Assembly (NCBI RefSeq): GCF_046630445.1
Contig: NC_092335.1
Span: forward strand, 3,098,001 to 3,162,000
Source of the DNA: Rutidosis leptorrhynchoides
Taxonomy: Eukaryota > Streptophyta > Magnoliopsida > Asterales > Asteraceae
Direction of reading: 5' to 3'
Length of the DNA stretch: 64,000 bases
Shown here: piece by piece, positions 39,024 to 49,270 of the stretch
Position numbering within the stretch: the first letter of the stretch is position 1
Layout: every line of letters starts with the position of its first letter
Made by a program: the position numbers and the translations under genes
The notes under the pieces: generated by a model
Told to the model about the DNA's origin: nothing
Databases searched by the model: none
The model's input: only the letters and a program-made list of their open reading frames with translations

Positions 39024-39293
39024 CTCTCACACTTAGGAGCAACGATTTTGCTTGTCCAGGAGCGACGCTTTTACCCAATTGCGGCGCTTTTGAGCTGGCA
39101 GGAGCGGCGCACCTGTGTCAGGTGCGGCGCTTTTGCATCTGTTACTTAAACAATTTTGGACCTAAAACACCATTTTTTTCACACCCAACTCAATTTTTCT
39201 CTCTAATAGCGGCGCAACTACAACCCTAATCACCATAAATCGACCCAATACTTCAGATTACATCCATTTTCTTGCAAATCTTCATCACTTAAC
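39024..39293 (+). promoter_or_regulatory. Right part of the internal motif array and ORF1 leader
   Basis: GAGCGACGC, TTGCGGCGCTTTT, GGAGCGGCGCACC and GGTGCGGCGCTTTT occur at 39050-39135, continuing the array interrupted at 29238. A leader-like stretch follows (TTTTTCTCTCTAATAGCGG, AACCCTAATCACC) and runs to the ATG at 39294. No clear TATA box is seen. Confidence 0.5.
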
Positions 39294-41671
39294 ATGGGAA
39301 AAGTAAGAATCTATCATTCTAATTCATTCTTTAACATGATTTGGGTGATTTTTACAATTTTTCTCTTTATGCTTAATTAGTAGATTATGCTTGAATAATG
39401 ATGTTAATGTTCAATTTGTTGATGATTCTAGACTACATTGTTGTTGATTAACATGTTTTGCATGCTTAGTTACAAAGATTTCAACTTTGGATTTCTAGGG
39501 TTCATCCAATTTGGGGGTTTTTAGATTCGAGCTAAATTAGAGTGTTAGGTGTTGATGTTGATGCTTAATTGATAGTCTACCATAATAATCTTGCTTTGAA
39601 TCCATTTTTCATGCTTGTATGATTTGACATTGCAAATTAGGGTTCATAAACTAGGGTTTTGACTTGGTTTGACTAATTCGAGTTGTGGTTTGTGTTACTG
39701 TGCTTGTTTGCGGTATATTGATATCATAGCATGTAAAGTTGAAATGATTTGATGATTACTCTTGTCTTAGTTAAATTTTTCAATAATTAGGCTTTGACTA
39801 GGGGTGACTTTTTGCAACTTTTTCATGTTGACCATGTTTGACCAAGAGGAACCTAGCAGATGAATGTAATGCATGTTTAGCTTATGATACTACATGTTGT
39901 TAACAAATCTATCGCATGAGCTGAATGTGCAACTTTTTGTAAAAGTTTGGTAGTTCACTAAGTCTTTGCTCATGTTTGATCTCACTTATTGTCATGACTA
40001 AATGCAATTGTTTTATTCATATTTGTTATTCACGCACATATCTTATATGATGAAACTAATTGTGAATTTTTTTGAAATCAACTTGGGAATTGTGGCTAGA
40101 GCTTGAAAGTGAATTATTGTATGCTAACTTGTATTTCTCCATAATGTTTTTCTTTGTTGTCTTGACATGCAGACCAATGTTCCAACACAGTCGCATGGCG
40201 GCTCAGGTAGTGGGAAGCATCAAAAGAGTATAGGTGTTAAAGGAATGGGTAAGAAGCCAGTTCAGGAAGTTGAGGAGATTGGGGATGAAGAAATGCCTCA
40301 GATCCCTGAGGATATTCAAAGGCTCTCTACGGACCCTTGGTTGCAAATGATCCTAATTAACCCATGCTTTAGGGATGGTTTAGCAATTAGGCTTAAAGAG
40401 ACTTTTTATGTTAGAAAGGCAATTGATTGGGCACTTTTAGATGAGGGTGGTTTCACGAATGAAACAGAATGACTTTTTGAGGTCGAGTATGGAAATATGA
40501 GAATCAATCCCTGGGTCTCAATTTTAAGGTACAATGAGCCCATCTACGTTGTCCCTACCCTAGAGTTCGCCTCAACCTTATTTGTGAATTTCACGGTGTC
40601 AAGCATAGGATCAGCTACATGACCTTCCAGTTGGGGGGAAAACAAAGAACAATGAGCATGCTCCAATTCATTAGAGCCTTAGGAATCTACTCTGAGTTTA
40701 AGAATTCCTATGCCCTTTGGGACTACCTTTTGCATTGCAACATTCCGGTCCTCAACACTAAAGAATTTAATTACCCTGCAGCCTGGCATGAAATTAGTAG
40801 TGGAGTCTTTAGCCTGGGTAAAACCGTAGCCAACACCCTTAGGACCCATAATTTTAGAACAATAGCGCGATTCATCGCCAATACAGTCAACTACCGTTTT
40901 AATAGCAATGAAAAGATGTCTTATCTAGACATTTGGCTTACTCACCAAATCTTCCATAAGACACACATTCATGTTCCTCATGCGATTACCGATTATCTCT
41001 TTGACAAGATGGGAACGAAAGCGAAAAAGGGTACGGTGGGTAGCGTGTTTGTGACAAAGATTGCTAAGTATTTGAGGGTTGGTCTTTCAAGGTTTACGCC
41101 CATGGAAATGAATCCATTTGGTTATGCGGATTTTAAGGGGGGTAGAATTCTCAAGCGGGACATGAACAAGATTATGAGGAAATGGTTTGATTTTGGTAGA
41201 GCTGAGAAAGAAGCGGAGGAAAGGGTTAGGCGTGAGAGTAGTCGAACTCAAAGTCAAAGTAGCGGTGTCTCGAACGAGTATAATCCCGCTTGGATTGCAA
41301 ACCAATTTAAACAAATCAACATCAACCAATAAAATCAATCATACGAGGCGAGCTATAACTTTTCGGGGCTTCGCGCGGTTTCACAATGGCAAGTCCATTG
41401 TAGTCAACTAGGCCGTGCGGACCCAAATGCTCCACAACCATTTGCTCCTACATATGACCCGTATGACCAACAACACCCGAGGAATCAACCGTTCAATGAT
41501 TATGACCCAAATGAAGGGTATAGGAGGGCCGAGGAGTTCGCTTACTTCGAAAGCTTAAGGAAACAACAACCACAAGATCCGCATCAACAATCTACACCGC
41601 CAAACTACTATGACTATCCAAATTCGGACCAATACGGAAGCTCTTACTCAGGAGGGTATAGTTGGTGGTAA
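39294..41671 (+). pseudogene. ATHILA ORF1-type (env-like position) gene, apparently spliced, inactivated
   Basis: A micro-exon ATG-GGA-AAA (39294-39302) meets a strong donor, GTAAGA. A pyrimidine-rich acceptor, TCTTGACATGCAG, ends at 40172, and the frame continues from 40173 in phase. The intron would be 870 bp. The protein segments (RLSTDPWLQMILINP, MSMLQFIRALGIYSEF) resemble the ATHILA ORF1 family, found downstream of pol in Athila elements; its function is unknown. Lesions are a TGA at 40470, a frame change near 40590 and a TAA at 41330. The same frame then runs on through a Pro/Gln/Tyr-rich tail to 41671. No signal peptide or clear membrane segment was seen in the parts read, which argues against a true envelope. 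Confidence 0.65.
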
Positions 41672-44252
41672 CTTTTATGGTTGTGTTCTCGCTCTCTTAA
41701 CTCTTGCTTTGGTGAAAACATTTGGTGTTTGTTTGTTGGGAAAACTTTTAATTTAAATTGTTGGTTTGTAATAATTATGGGCGGTTGGTTTGGGAAGAAA
41801 TTTGAACAAGTGCTTGATGGTCGTGGTAAGTTTGAAAACTATTTTATTTATGGTTTGAATGATGGTATTTGGATCCGGAGGTTATGTGATTCCCGGATTA
41901 AACAATTTAAGTTTGATTGTGGTTTGTAATAATTAAATACTTTCTAGGAACGTGATGTTTTGTCTATGGATATTTGTGTTTGATGTCACTTTGTTGTGAT
42001 GGTTGATTATTCGATTTGTGCATGCATGATGTGGTTATCATTATTGTTATATTGTGTTTGTGTGTGAAGCGTTGAATCTATCGTTTGCTTGTGATATTGG
42101 TGAAGTAAATTGTTCGGTTTCGTGTATCATTATGGAGATAGTTATTGGTATAACTTGCTTGATATTTTTGGATCATTGTGGGTTTATTGTGGGTGCTCAT
42201 ACTCACCCGAGTATGGCCCCACACATTCTTGTACCTTGTGAGCATATTTCAAATTGTAAGGAATGCCATATGCACTTGGCTCCTTCTTTTGGCTCAACGA
42301 ATGGTGCAACAACATGCAAGCAAATTTGGTGACTAAGTTTCTCAAATGGTGCCAACAAAGATCAATTGATCTACTCCGGTTTTTATTTTCTCTTCTCTTC
42401 TCTATTCTAATTCAAAATGCCCCTCAATTTTCTAAATATTCTTTGATTTAATACAATGAGGGCATTGCATCAAACTAAATGTAGGGGAGAGTAAATCTCG
42501 GGTCATTTTGAACTTTTTCAGGTTAAACTTATCACATACGCTCTATAAAGGCTAAAACTTGCATTGTTGATCAATTTTTGGAACAAGTTTTGAACCATTA
42601 CATTAACTAACATCATAAACATCTAAAATGGTTAAAACTTGTGAAAATTTTCAAACTTTTTGGAAAAAGTAAAGTCTTTTTCCATTGTGTTTCAAATTTT
42701 TGGGGAAGTAAAGTCTTCCCTTATGTTGGCAATTGTAATACCAAGTGAAAGTAAAGTCTTTCATTACTTCAAAAAAAAACCAATTGTTTAAAGCTTCGTG
42801 CTTTAGCACTTCCGGATGACTCAAGTCCATCCATTTTGGTAGGGAGTAAAGTCTCCCGAATTTCGTACTACTTGGTGTGGCACACTTCCTAATCCACACT
42901 ATTTCATATTGACATTGGTTTTCTCATCATTTCAAGATGGTTCAACCGATGTATCATACCGAGGGAAGAGGAGCCACCGAGCTTCAACGTGTGCTATCTT
43001 CTTGATGAAGAGCAATGGCTTCGTGCTAGTGTTGCTAGACAACACAACCCATAGCCAAAAGCTATGGCACCTTGTTGAGATTTCAACTAACGGAAAGGTA
43101 GTAACTACTTCCTACCTTTTCTTAAAATAAGCATAAAAGTTTGTTATGTGGGAAGTAGAAAAATCAAACACTTGGAAGTAAAGTCTTCCAAGTAATCTCG
43201 GGTACCAAACTTGAAAGTAAAGTCTTTCAAGTCAATTTTTGTTCCAAGCTTGTGAGTTAAAGTCTTCCAAGTTAAGTTTGTCTCACCCGCTCGTCAAGGA
43301 ATTCAAATTCCGCCCAAAAATTTAGAATTGATGGATCTCTTTTTTTGGCCACGTGGGGCCCTAATTCCACGAACCTCCGTCAATGCTTTCGCCCTATTAT
43401 GAGAGAAACCATAGAGTTGTGATAGAAAGCTTGATGAGTGCTGGTCATCCTATGCCCGGATCGACCATAAAGATAGGGGTAACTAGTCTCCTACGCTTTG
43501 GCGCACCCACCTTAACCCTAAACTTGGAATTGACGATATCATATTTTGGAATTGACGAAAAATTAGGTGTTTTGGGGGGCATGGAGGTGGAAGAGGTATA
43601 GCCATCGCGGGGTTGACTAAAGGATCATACTTTTCGGGGCATGTGCTTTTTACATGAAGGAATTCTTTGCGAACGGTAATTTTGATGATTTTTCATGAGC
43701 CCTTCTCAATTTAGGTACATTTTGTGAGCTTTATGGTGATTTGAGCTTGTTGCCTATATTTTATGTCACCTTGTTTGTATAGTGGTGAATTTTCTTATTT
43801 TATGAATAGCGTTGATTTTTGGCTTGATTGATGGCTATTCCGCGAATCATACATAATTGGTCAAGGTCAAGGAGGTCAAAGTGTTGATTGTGATGAACCT
43901 TAGGCTTGATGATTTGGTGTTTGATGGCCTCTTAGGTGATGTAGTAGATCTTGACCGGGGAATGATTGTTTCGGGTAGACCTAGGTTTGGATTGTTGTTG
44001 ATTTGGTGGTGATTGAAGATTATGGAAGCGTTGATTTATGCTCATGCCACTAGTAGAAGAAGAAGAGTAGGAGAATGCTTGGTCCTCAACAATTTTAAAA
44101 GGTTTTGGAGTTCATGTTAGCCAACAAAGTGCTCATTCTAAAAAGGTATCACTTGTTGCCTACATTGCACTTTGGCTCTAATCATTAAACGTTTATTTTC
44201 TCCAAGCCTTGTTCTATTGATTTGCTTGTCTGAGGACAAGCAAGGTTCAAAT
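41672..44252 (+). other. Non-coding 3' region of the Athila element
   Basis: About 2.6 kb between the ORF1 end and the polypurine tract without a recognisable protein. The centre (42640-43340) is densely packed with short inverted repeats, listed separately. The last part has GT-rich plain sequence and ends GACAAGCAAGGTTCAAATG, the usual Athila lead-in to the purine tract. Confidence 0.7.
42661..43270 (+). repeat. Hairpin array with constant loop TAAAGT
   Basis: Six perfect hairpins share the hexamer loop TAAAGT: 42661-42684 (arm TGGAAAAAG), 42703-42720 (GGGAAG), 42746-42763 (TGAAAG), 42842-42857 (GGGAG), 43170-43193 (ACTTGGAAG) and 43209-43232 (ACTTGAAAG). A degenerate seventh is at about 43249-43270. 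Hairpins with other loops lie between them: 42798-42809 (GTGC), 43029-43045 (GTGTTG/CAACAC), 43049-43067 (CCATAGC/GCTATGG) and 43094-43119 (AAAGGTAG/CTACCTTT). Confidence 0.9.
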
Positions 44253-44262
44253 GTAGGGGGTT
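44253..44262 (+). other. Polypurine tract of the Athila element
   Basis: GTAGGGGG followed by TT precedes the 3' LTR start at 44263. Short but in the expected position. Confidence 0.75.
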
Positions 44263-45991
44263 TGATATTGCTCCATTTAGACATATTTACTACGCAATAT
44301 CGACCTCATTTTATTCGGTTTTGATGATCGTTGGGGCTTTAAAGTTGTTTTCCTGTGCCAAAGTGTCCACTCAAGGCAAAATGCCTAACTTGGTGTAAAA
44401 TTGACCAAGAAATGTTCAAAAAGTGCAAAGAAAATGACAAGTGCAGAAAACAGCATCAAGAGCGCCGCTCCTGATTAAGGAGCGCCGCACCTCACAGCCC
44501 AGAGCGCCGCACCTATGGTAAAAGCGGCGCAATCACCAACGTTTTGTCTCAATTTCTTCACAGTGAGCAGAAGCGTCGCTCTTCGGGGGCAGAAGCGTCG
44601 TTCCTACAGCTCCAAGAGCGCCACACCTAAGCCAACAGCGCCGCACCAGATGAAGCCTAGAGCGCCGCACCTAAGTCAACAGCGCCGCACCAATTGAAGC
44701 CAAGAGCGCCGCACCTCTGTCAAAAGCGGCGCTCCTGACGCTGATTCAGCCCACTTTCCTCACCACTATAAATAGAATAAGATAGGTCATTTGGCAAGAG
44801 AGCTACAGTTTTTACTCCGAATTACACACACAAAACCCTAATTTCATCATCCATTAGAGTTCTAAGGTGATTTGGAGGAAGCAAGCTCAAGTTTCATATT
44901 CATTAGTGCTAGATCTTTCTTTTGTTATCAATTTAGGTTGTAATCTTAATTTTACTCTTTCTTATTTTGAATCAAATAGTTGTAATCTTTACTTAATCTT
45001 CATCTAAGTTTAATCTTTACTTGTAATCTTTGTTTATCATCATTTATCTTTGAATCTTAGCTTGTAATCACTCAAGATGATGTTTATTGATGCTTTCATG
45101 ATTATTGCTAGTGTAATCTTTGTTATGAGTAGCTAAATCTCTTGTGTTTGCTTATCTATGAATCTTTAATGCATGATGTGCCCTTAATCTATTGAATGAA
45201 AGTTGTTTTGAATGAAAATACATGAGCTAGTGTTATTGAGTTAGCCATGAGGTCCATTGCTATGTTTGATATTGGTTTTACTTTGATTACATGAATTGAG
45301 TAGCTCTTTAAGTAATTTTAGTAGTGAATCAATTTGTGCTTCAACACCTTTGGTGATCTAGACAACTAGAATAGGAATTTCAAGTGATTATGTTTCTAGG
45401 CTAGGTTGGTTTTCAATTGACCTTTGTTCATCATAGTGGTGTTTAACTATCTTAGGTGACTTTGATGGTTAAAGGGTTTTAAGTGATTTTAACCCGGGCA
45501 TAATCTCAATAATCAACTCATACATTACTTGATCTAGTGTTGCTAAGCTTATGTGAATTTGCAAGGCAAAATTGGATTAAGAATATTTACTAGTTCAAAC
45601 AACTTAAGTGATAACAATTTGAGGAAAACAAGGGTCATCTAAGCATAAAGAGGATTAGATAAGTGAACACTCTTCATCATATTGATTACGCATTTCTTGA
45701 TTACTCGTTACTTGTTAAGTTTTAGTTTGTTTATCGCAAATTTAGCTGATTAGTCAAAATCTCTCGCAACCCCCCCCCCCCCCCCCGCCAATCAAACAAA
45801 ACCCCTAGGATAACTATTAGTTTCAAATGCATAATCTACACCGCTCTCACGGGACGAACTTGATAAGAATACTTGAATTAAGTACTATAGCAACCGGGTT
45901 TTAAGTGCTCGATAGATTGTGCGTGCTTTTTGTGATATTTGAATCTTGTATAAATTTAGGGAGTTATGTATGGTATATCCACGCCACGTCA
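44263..45991 (+). repeat. 3' LTR of the Athila element
   Basis: It starts TGATATTGCTCC and ends CCACGTCA, followed by target copy ACAAC. Its GCGCCGC array (44457-44735) is better preserved than that of the 5' LTR. TATAAATAG is at 44767-44775 and a C17 run at 45770-45786. Confidence 0.92.
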
Positions 45992-46574
45992 ACAACAATC
46001 ACTTGAGGTAAATTCATGACTATGTAGTTCTAGTACTTATTCAATTACCGATCTAAACATATAGCAAAGTCGTCAATTAAGTATATGTTTACCCGTCTAG
46101 ATTACTAAAAGTATTGAAGCATAGATCGTGTTCCTAGTGTCACATGTAGTTAACAATCTATGTAATTGAAGAAATGTACCAAACTAGCATAACTATGGTT
46201 CTTTTGATTGGACATGGTAATTTAATCAATCAAACATCATAATAACTTAAATAACATTAAAAGGTGGAACAATCCCAAACCATAAATCTTACATTAAAGT
46301 AAACACACAAGGCTTTAGCCAATCATAATAATGAAGGTTACAACGATACAATCAAAACACTAGGAATTCATAATCTTATCACTAAAATAAATGAAACCGA
46401 TAGTACCTATCGTAACGTATGATCTCTTCTTCAATCTTGATGCTCAAAAGGGTGAAGAACCCTTTAGAATGGCTGGGGGAAGCCCCCTTCTCGGACTAGA
46501 ACTGATCTATATTGTGGTGTGTGTTTAGAATGAGTTTAGACCCTTTAAATAGCAAGAAAAGTAGGTATTTCAGC

Positions 46575-46935
46575 CTCCGATGTGCCGCATCTCTTTGTGA
46601 TGCGCCGCATCACCTTCTCACCTACCACCCAGCTCATGTACAGGTCATTTACAGCTCATTTTTGACGTTTTATGCCCAGATGCGCCGCATCTAAAAGAGA
46701 TGCGCCGCATCTGACCTTACTGATGCGCCGTATGCCTCTGAAACGCCGCATTTAATACTTTCGAACAAGAAAACTGCACAGATGCGCCGTATCCCTTTCA
46801 GATGCGCCGCATCCCTTGAGTAAAATGAGGAAATGTCTAAATGAAAGTTGTATTGCTCTGAGTTACGGACGTCTGGGCTCTGGATTCACCTTTTTTCGAG
46901 TCCGTATGACCAAGTTATGGCCAAAACGGTGCAGG
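46575..46935 (-). promoter_or_regulatory. S1 U3: GATGCGCCGCATC array plus shared U3 module
   Basis: About eight copies or variants of AGATGCGCCGCATCT occur between 46578 and 46814. The module AGTTACGGACGTCTGG to TTTTTTCGAGTCCGTATGA (46858-46908) lies further upstream on the element strand. A TATA-like CTATTTAAAGG follows downstream (minus strand, about 46546). Confidence 0.65.
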
Positions 46936-47577
46936 TGCGCAGAATCTTATAAAATCAGCAATGTTTTTGATAAATCATCACTTCAACACTCGCAACGGAT
47001 TATACACACATTTTAACTTACTAAAATACACAAGTACGACAATTACATACAAATTGATACAAAATCGGATCGAAATAACGACAACAAATATGTATAATTT
47101 TGGCGTTATCATTGGGTAATAATGGACCAATTATCGATTGTGTGAGGTTTGTAAACTTAAAATGAGTTAAGTTATAGTACAAATTTGAGTTAATGGCGTT
47201 TTGAAGTCAAAACTAGCAAATGGGAGAATTTGACTTTGCTAAGGGTCAAAATGGGTTTTTGGGCGAATATGCGGGCTAGTGGGTGTTTAATGGCTATATG
47301 TGGTGTCTTTGGGTATTTCGAGAACGCGGGAACTAGTCTCGTTAGTTTTGGACTTTCGAGTAGCGTTAAAAGTGCAAAAGGGCGTGATTTGCACTTGTTG
47401 TTCATTTGGGCGGATCGAGAGTCCAAATGAGTTTGTATTGATGATTATGTGATAAACGGAATAGGTACGTTCCATTGGCGAGTTGCGGGATTTGGATTTG
47501 CACTTCATCGAGGCGTTAGGGTGAGTGGAATAATTATTCATGTATGTATATAATGTATTTATTTGTGTGGCGTGAAA

Positions 47578-48036
47578 TGTGGGGTAGTCGCGGTGTTAAG
47601 ACACCACATAATACGTAACGAGTGGGTTAGTCGCGGTGTTAAGACACCACTCCAGAAATTAATGAAATGTGGGGTAGTCGCGGTTTTAAGACACCGCATA
47701 ATACGTAACGAGTGGGTTAGTCGCGGTGTTAAGACACCACTCCGGAAATTAATGAAATGTGGGGTAATCGCGGTGTTAAGACACCACATAATATGTAACG
47801 AGTGGGTTAGTCGCGGTGTTAAGACACCACTCCGAAAATTAATGAAATGTGGGGTAGTCGCGGTGTTAAGACATCACATACTACGTAATGAGTGGGTTAG
47901 TCGCGGTGTTAAGACACCACTCCGGGATTTAATGACATGTGAGTTAGTCGCGGTGTTAAGACACCACTTTGTCATAGAGGGTGGGTTAGTCGCGGTGTTA
48001 AGACACCACCCAGGGGTTAGTGATACGCGGTATTAA
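47578..48036. repeat. Tandem array of GGTGTTAAGACACC hairpin units
   Basis: Ten clear units and one degenerate unit of GTCGCGGTGTTAAGACACCAC occur at about 42- and 48-bp alternating spacing, giving a 90-bp higher-order repeat (47580, 47670, 47760 and 47850 onward). Each unit holds the inverted repeat GGTGT-TAAG-ACACC. Because 90 is a multiple of three, long open frames appear on both strands; these are not taken as genes. It lies inside LTR remnant X. Confidence 0.9.
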
Positions 48037-48723
48037 GTACGCTAATGGATGTTGTGAACTCCGATGGTCTTTCGTGAGCACCATTCCCTTGTACGTATGG
48101 TTAACCATATAGTTTGTGTATGTATTGTAGTATAGCATATTATATTTTTGAGTATATGCTATTGTTTATGCTAGTTGCGGTAATGGAGGTTATTAGCTTT
48201 ATACTTGAAGTTCGTATGCTAATATTATATTGCTAGCATGTTTGTGGTATGTGAGTAGGTGGTTGCAAGTAGGTATATTATATATGTATGTGTATACTTA
48301 TTGCACTCACTAAGCGTTAGATTACTCCTCTCGTTGTTTACCTTTTTACAGGTATTGTGATTGTAAGGCTAGCTAGTCGTTAGACTAGATGTGTAGGAGC
48401 GCTTGGGCTCGATGGGGTAGCTTTCGGAGTTTTGGACGTGGATTGGGGATTTGGTAATCTACGGGATTATGCTCTTGGTATTGGGTTGGGTTATTGAGTA
48501 TTAACCCGTGTTCTGTGTAATTGGGTCATTGTTATAAATGATTTTGTAATGTGTCATTTGTGTACCAAGGGTTATATTAAGTTATTAAACGTAACGTTAT
48601 GATATTATGTTTTCGGTTAAAACAGAGTGAAAATGTTATGTATTATTAATGGGATATTGGGACCTAACTTATATAATAAAAAAAATGTGCTTCGTTTTTG
48701 GTAAACGGAATTGGGGTCGTTAC

Positions 48724-48839
48724 ACACTATTAAACGTAAAAAAATATATATATATATTTTTCGTCTCAAAATAACTGTTATATTTTAACTTTAAAAAATA
48801 TTTTTTCATTTTTAATTTTTTGATTTATGTTAACAGATT

Positions 48840-48873
<34 letters not shown>

Positions 48874-49270
48874 GGTAGTATTGACCGCATAAGTACTCCG
48901 TATTACGTAGTAGATTTTTAAATATAGACAAGAGAGACTTTTAGAAATTAAGATGACAATTATGGGATATAGTGCGAGTAAGTGAAAACGTTTAACGGAC
49001 CGCAAAGACGATAAGTGTACCTAACTGCAACAGAATAAAGTCAATCAGATACAAGCGTTCCTCTCCTACTAATTTTAACCCAACATTAATTTCAGTTACC
49101 TCAATTTCCGATCCTATTTATTTTTGTTCTCTTTTTCAACAAACGATACTAATTATTATTATTAAAACTCACATAAATCATCCTACGACTACTTGAAAAT
49201 GGGGTCCTAGGTTTTCCGATTTTAGAAATAAAACCAAAACAACAGCGGATTATTTCAAGGTATGTATGAT
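48724..49270 (+). promoter_or_regulatory. Upstream region and probable 5' UTR exon of the F-box gene
   Basis: Unique-looking sequence after the LTR end, with a T28 run (48843-48870). A plausible untranslated exon covers about 49080-49259 and ends TTTCAAG|GTATGT. The matching acceptor would be GTGTATAG at about 50304, giving a 5' UTR intron of about 1 kb. A three-codon upstream frame (ATG at 49199, TAG at 49208) lies in the leader. No TATA box is certain. Confidence 0.4.

Larger units (their letters stand above)
21715..45991 (+). mobile_element. Athila-type LTR retrotransposon with Gag-Pro and ORF1 but no pol
   Basis: The LTRs are 21715-25483 (1728 bp net of S2) and 44263-45991 (1729 bp). The target duplication is ACAAC (21710-21714 and 45992-45996). 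Both LTRs start TGATATTGCTCC and end CGTCA. A primer site follows the 5' LTR and a purine tract precedes the 3' LTR. Inside are a Gag-Pro frame (25676-28860) and an ATHILA ORF1-type gene (39294-41671). RT, RNase H and integrase are absent, and the only large insertion between the frames is the 29239 element, so pol was already missing. Confidence 0.92.
20980..47111 (-). mobile_element. Solo LTR S1 (about 1850 bp net) containing the Athila element
   Basis: It is flanked by TTGGG at 20975-20979 and 47112-47116. On the minus strand it starts TGATAACGCC at 47111 and ends ...CACATCA at 20980. The two pieces (20980-21714 and 45997-47111) join perfectly at ACAAC when the Athila is removed. The U3 has the shared module (46858-46935), a GATGCGCCGCATC array (46575-46815) and a TATA-like CTATTTAAAGG (minus, about 46546). 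No internal coding region remains. Confidence 0.85.
20281..48723 (+). mobile_element. LTR remnant X, outermost layer of the middle nest
   Basis: Two pieces, 20281-20979 and 47117-48723, become continuous when S1 and one TTGGG copy are removed. The left piece has a GGTCGCGGTGCGACC palindrome (about 20294), then a CT-rich leader-like stretch (20520-20700) typical of the transcribed part of an LTR. The right piece holds a hairpin-forming tandem array and ends GGGGTCGTTACA. The left edge was not found and no target duplication could be assigned, so it may be truncated. Confidence 0.55.

Noticed and set aside
40167..41671. True viral envelope gene
   Set aside because: It is in the env-like position, but no signal peptide, membrane anchor or cleavage site is visible. 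It fits the ATHILA ORF1 family of unknown function.
47563..48036. 157-codon repeat protein
   Set aside because: The frame is open on both strands because the 90-bp repeat is a multiple of three. It lies in an LTR and lacks any domain.
47578..48036. CRISPR-like array
   Set aside because: The spacers are themselves repeated and the context is a plant LTR; it is a tandem satellite.
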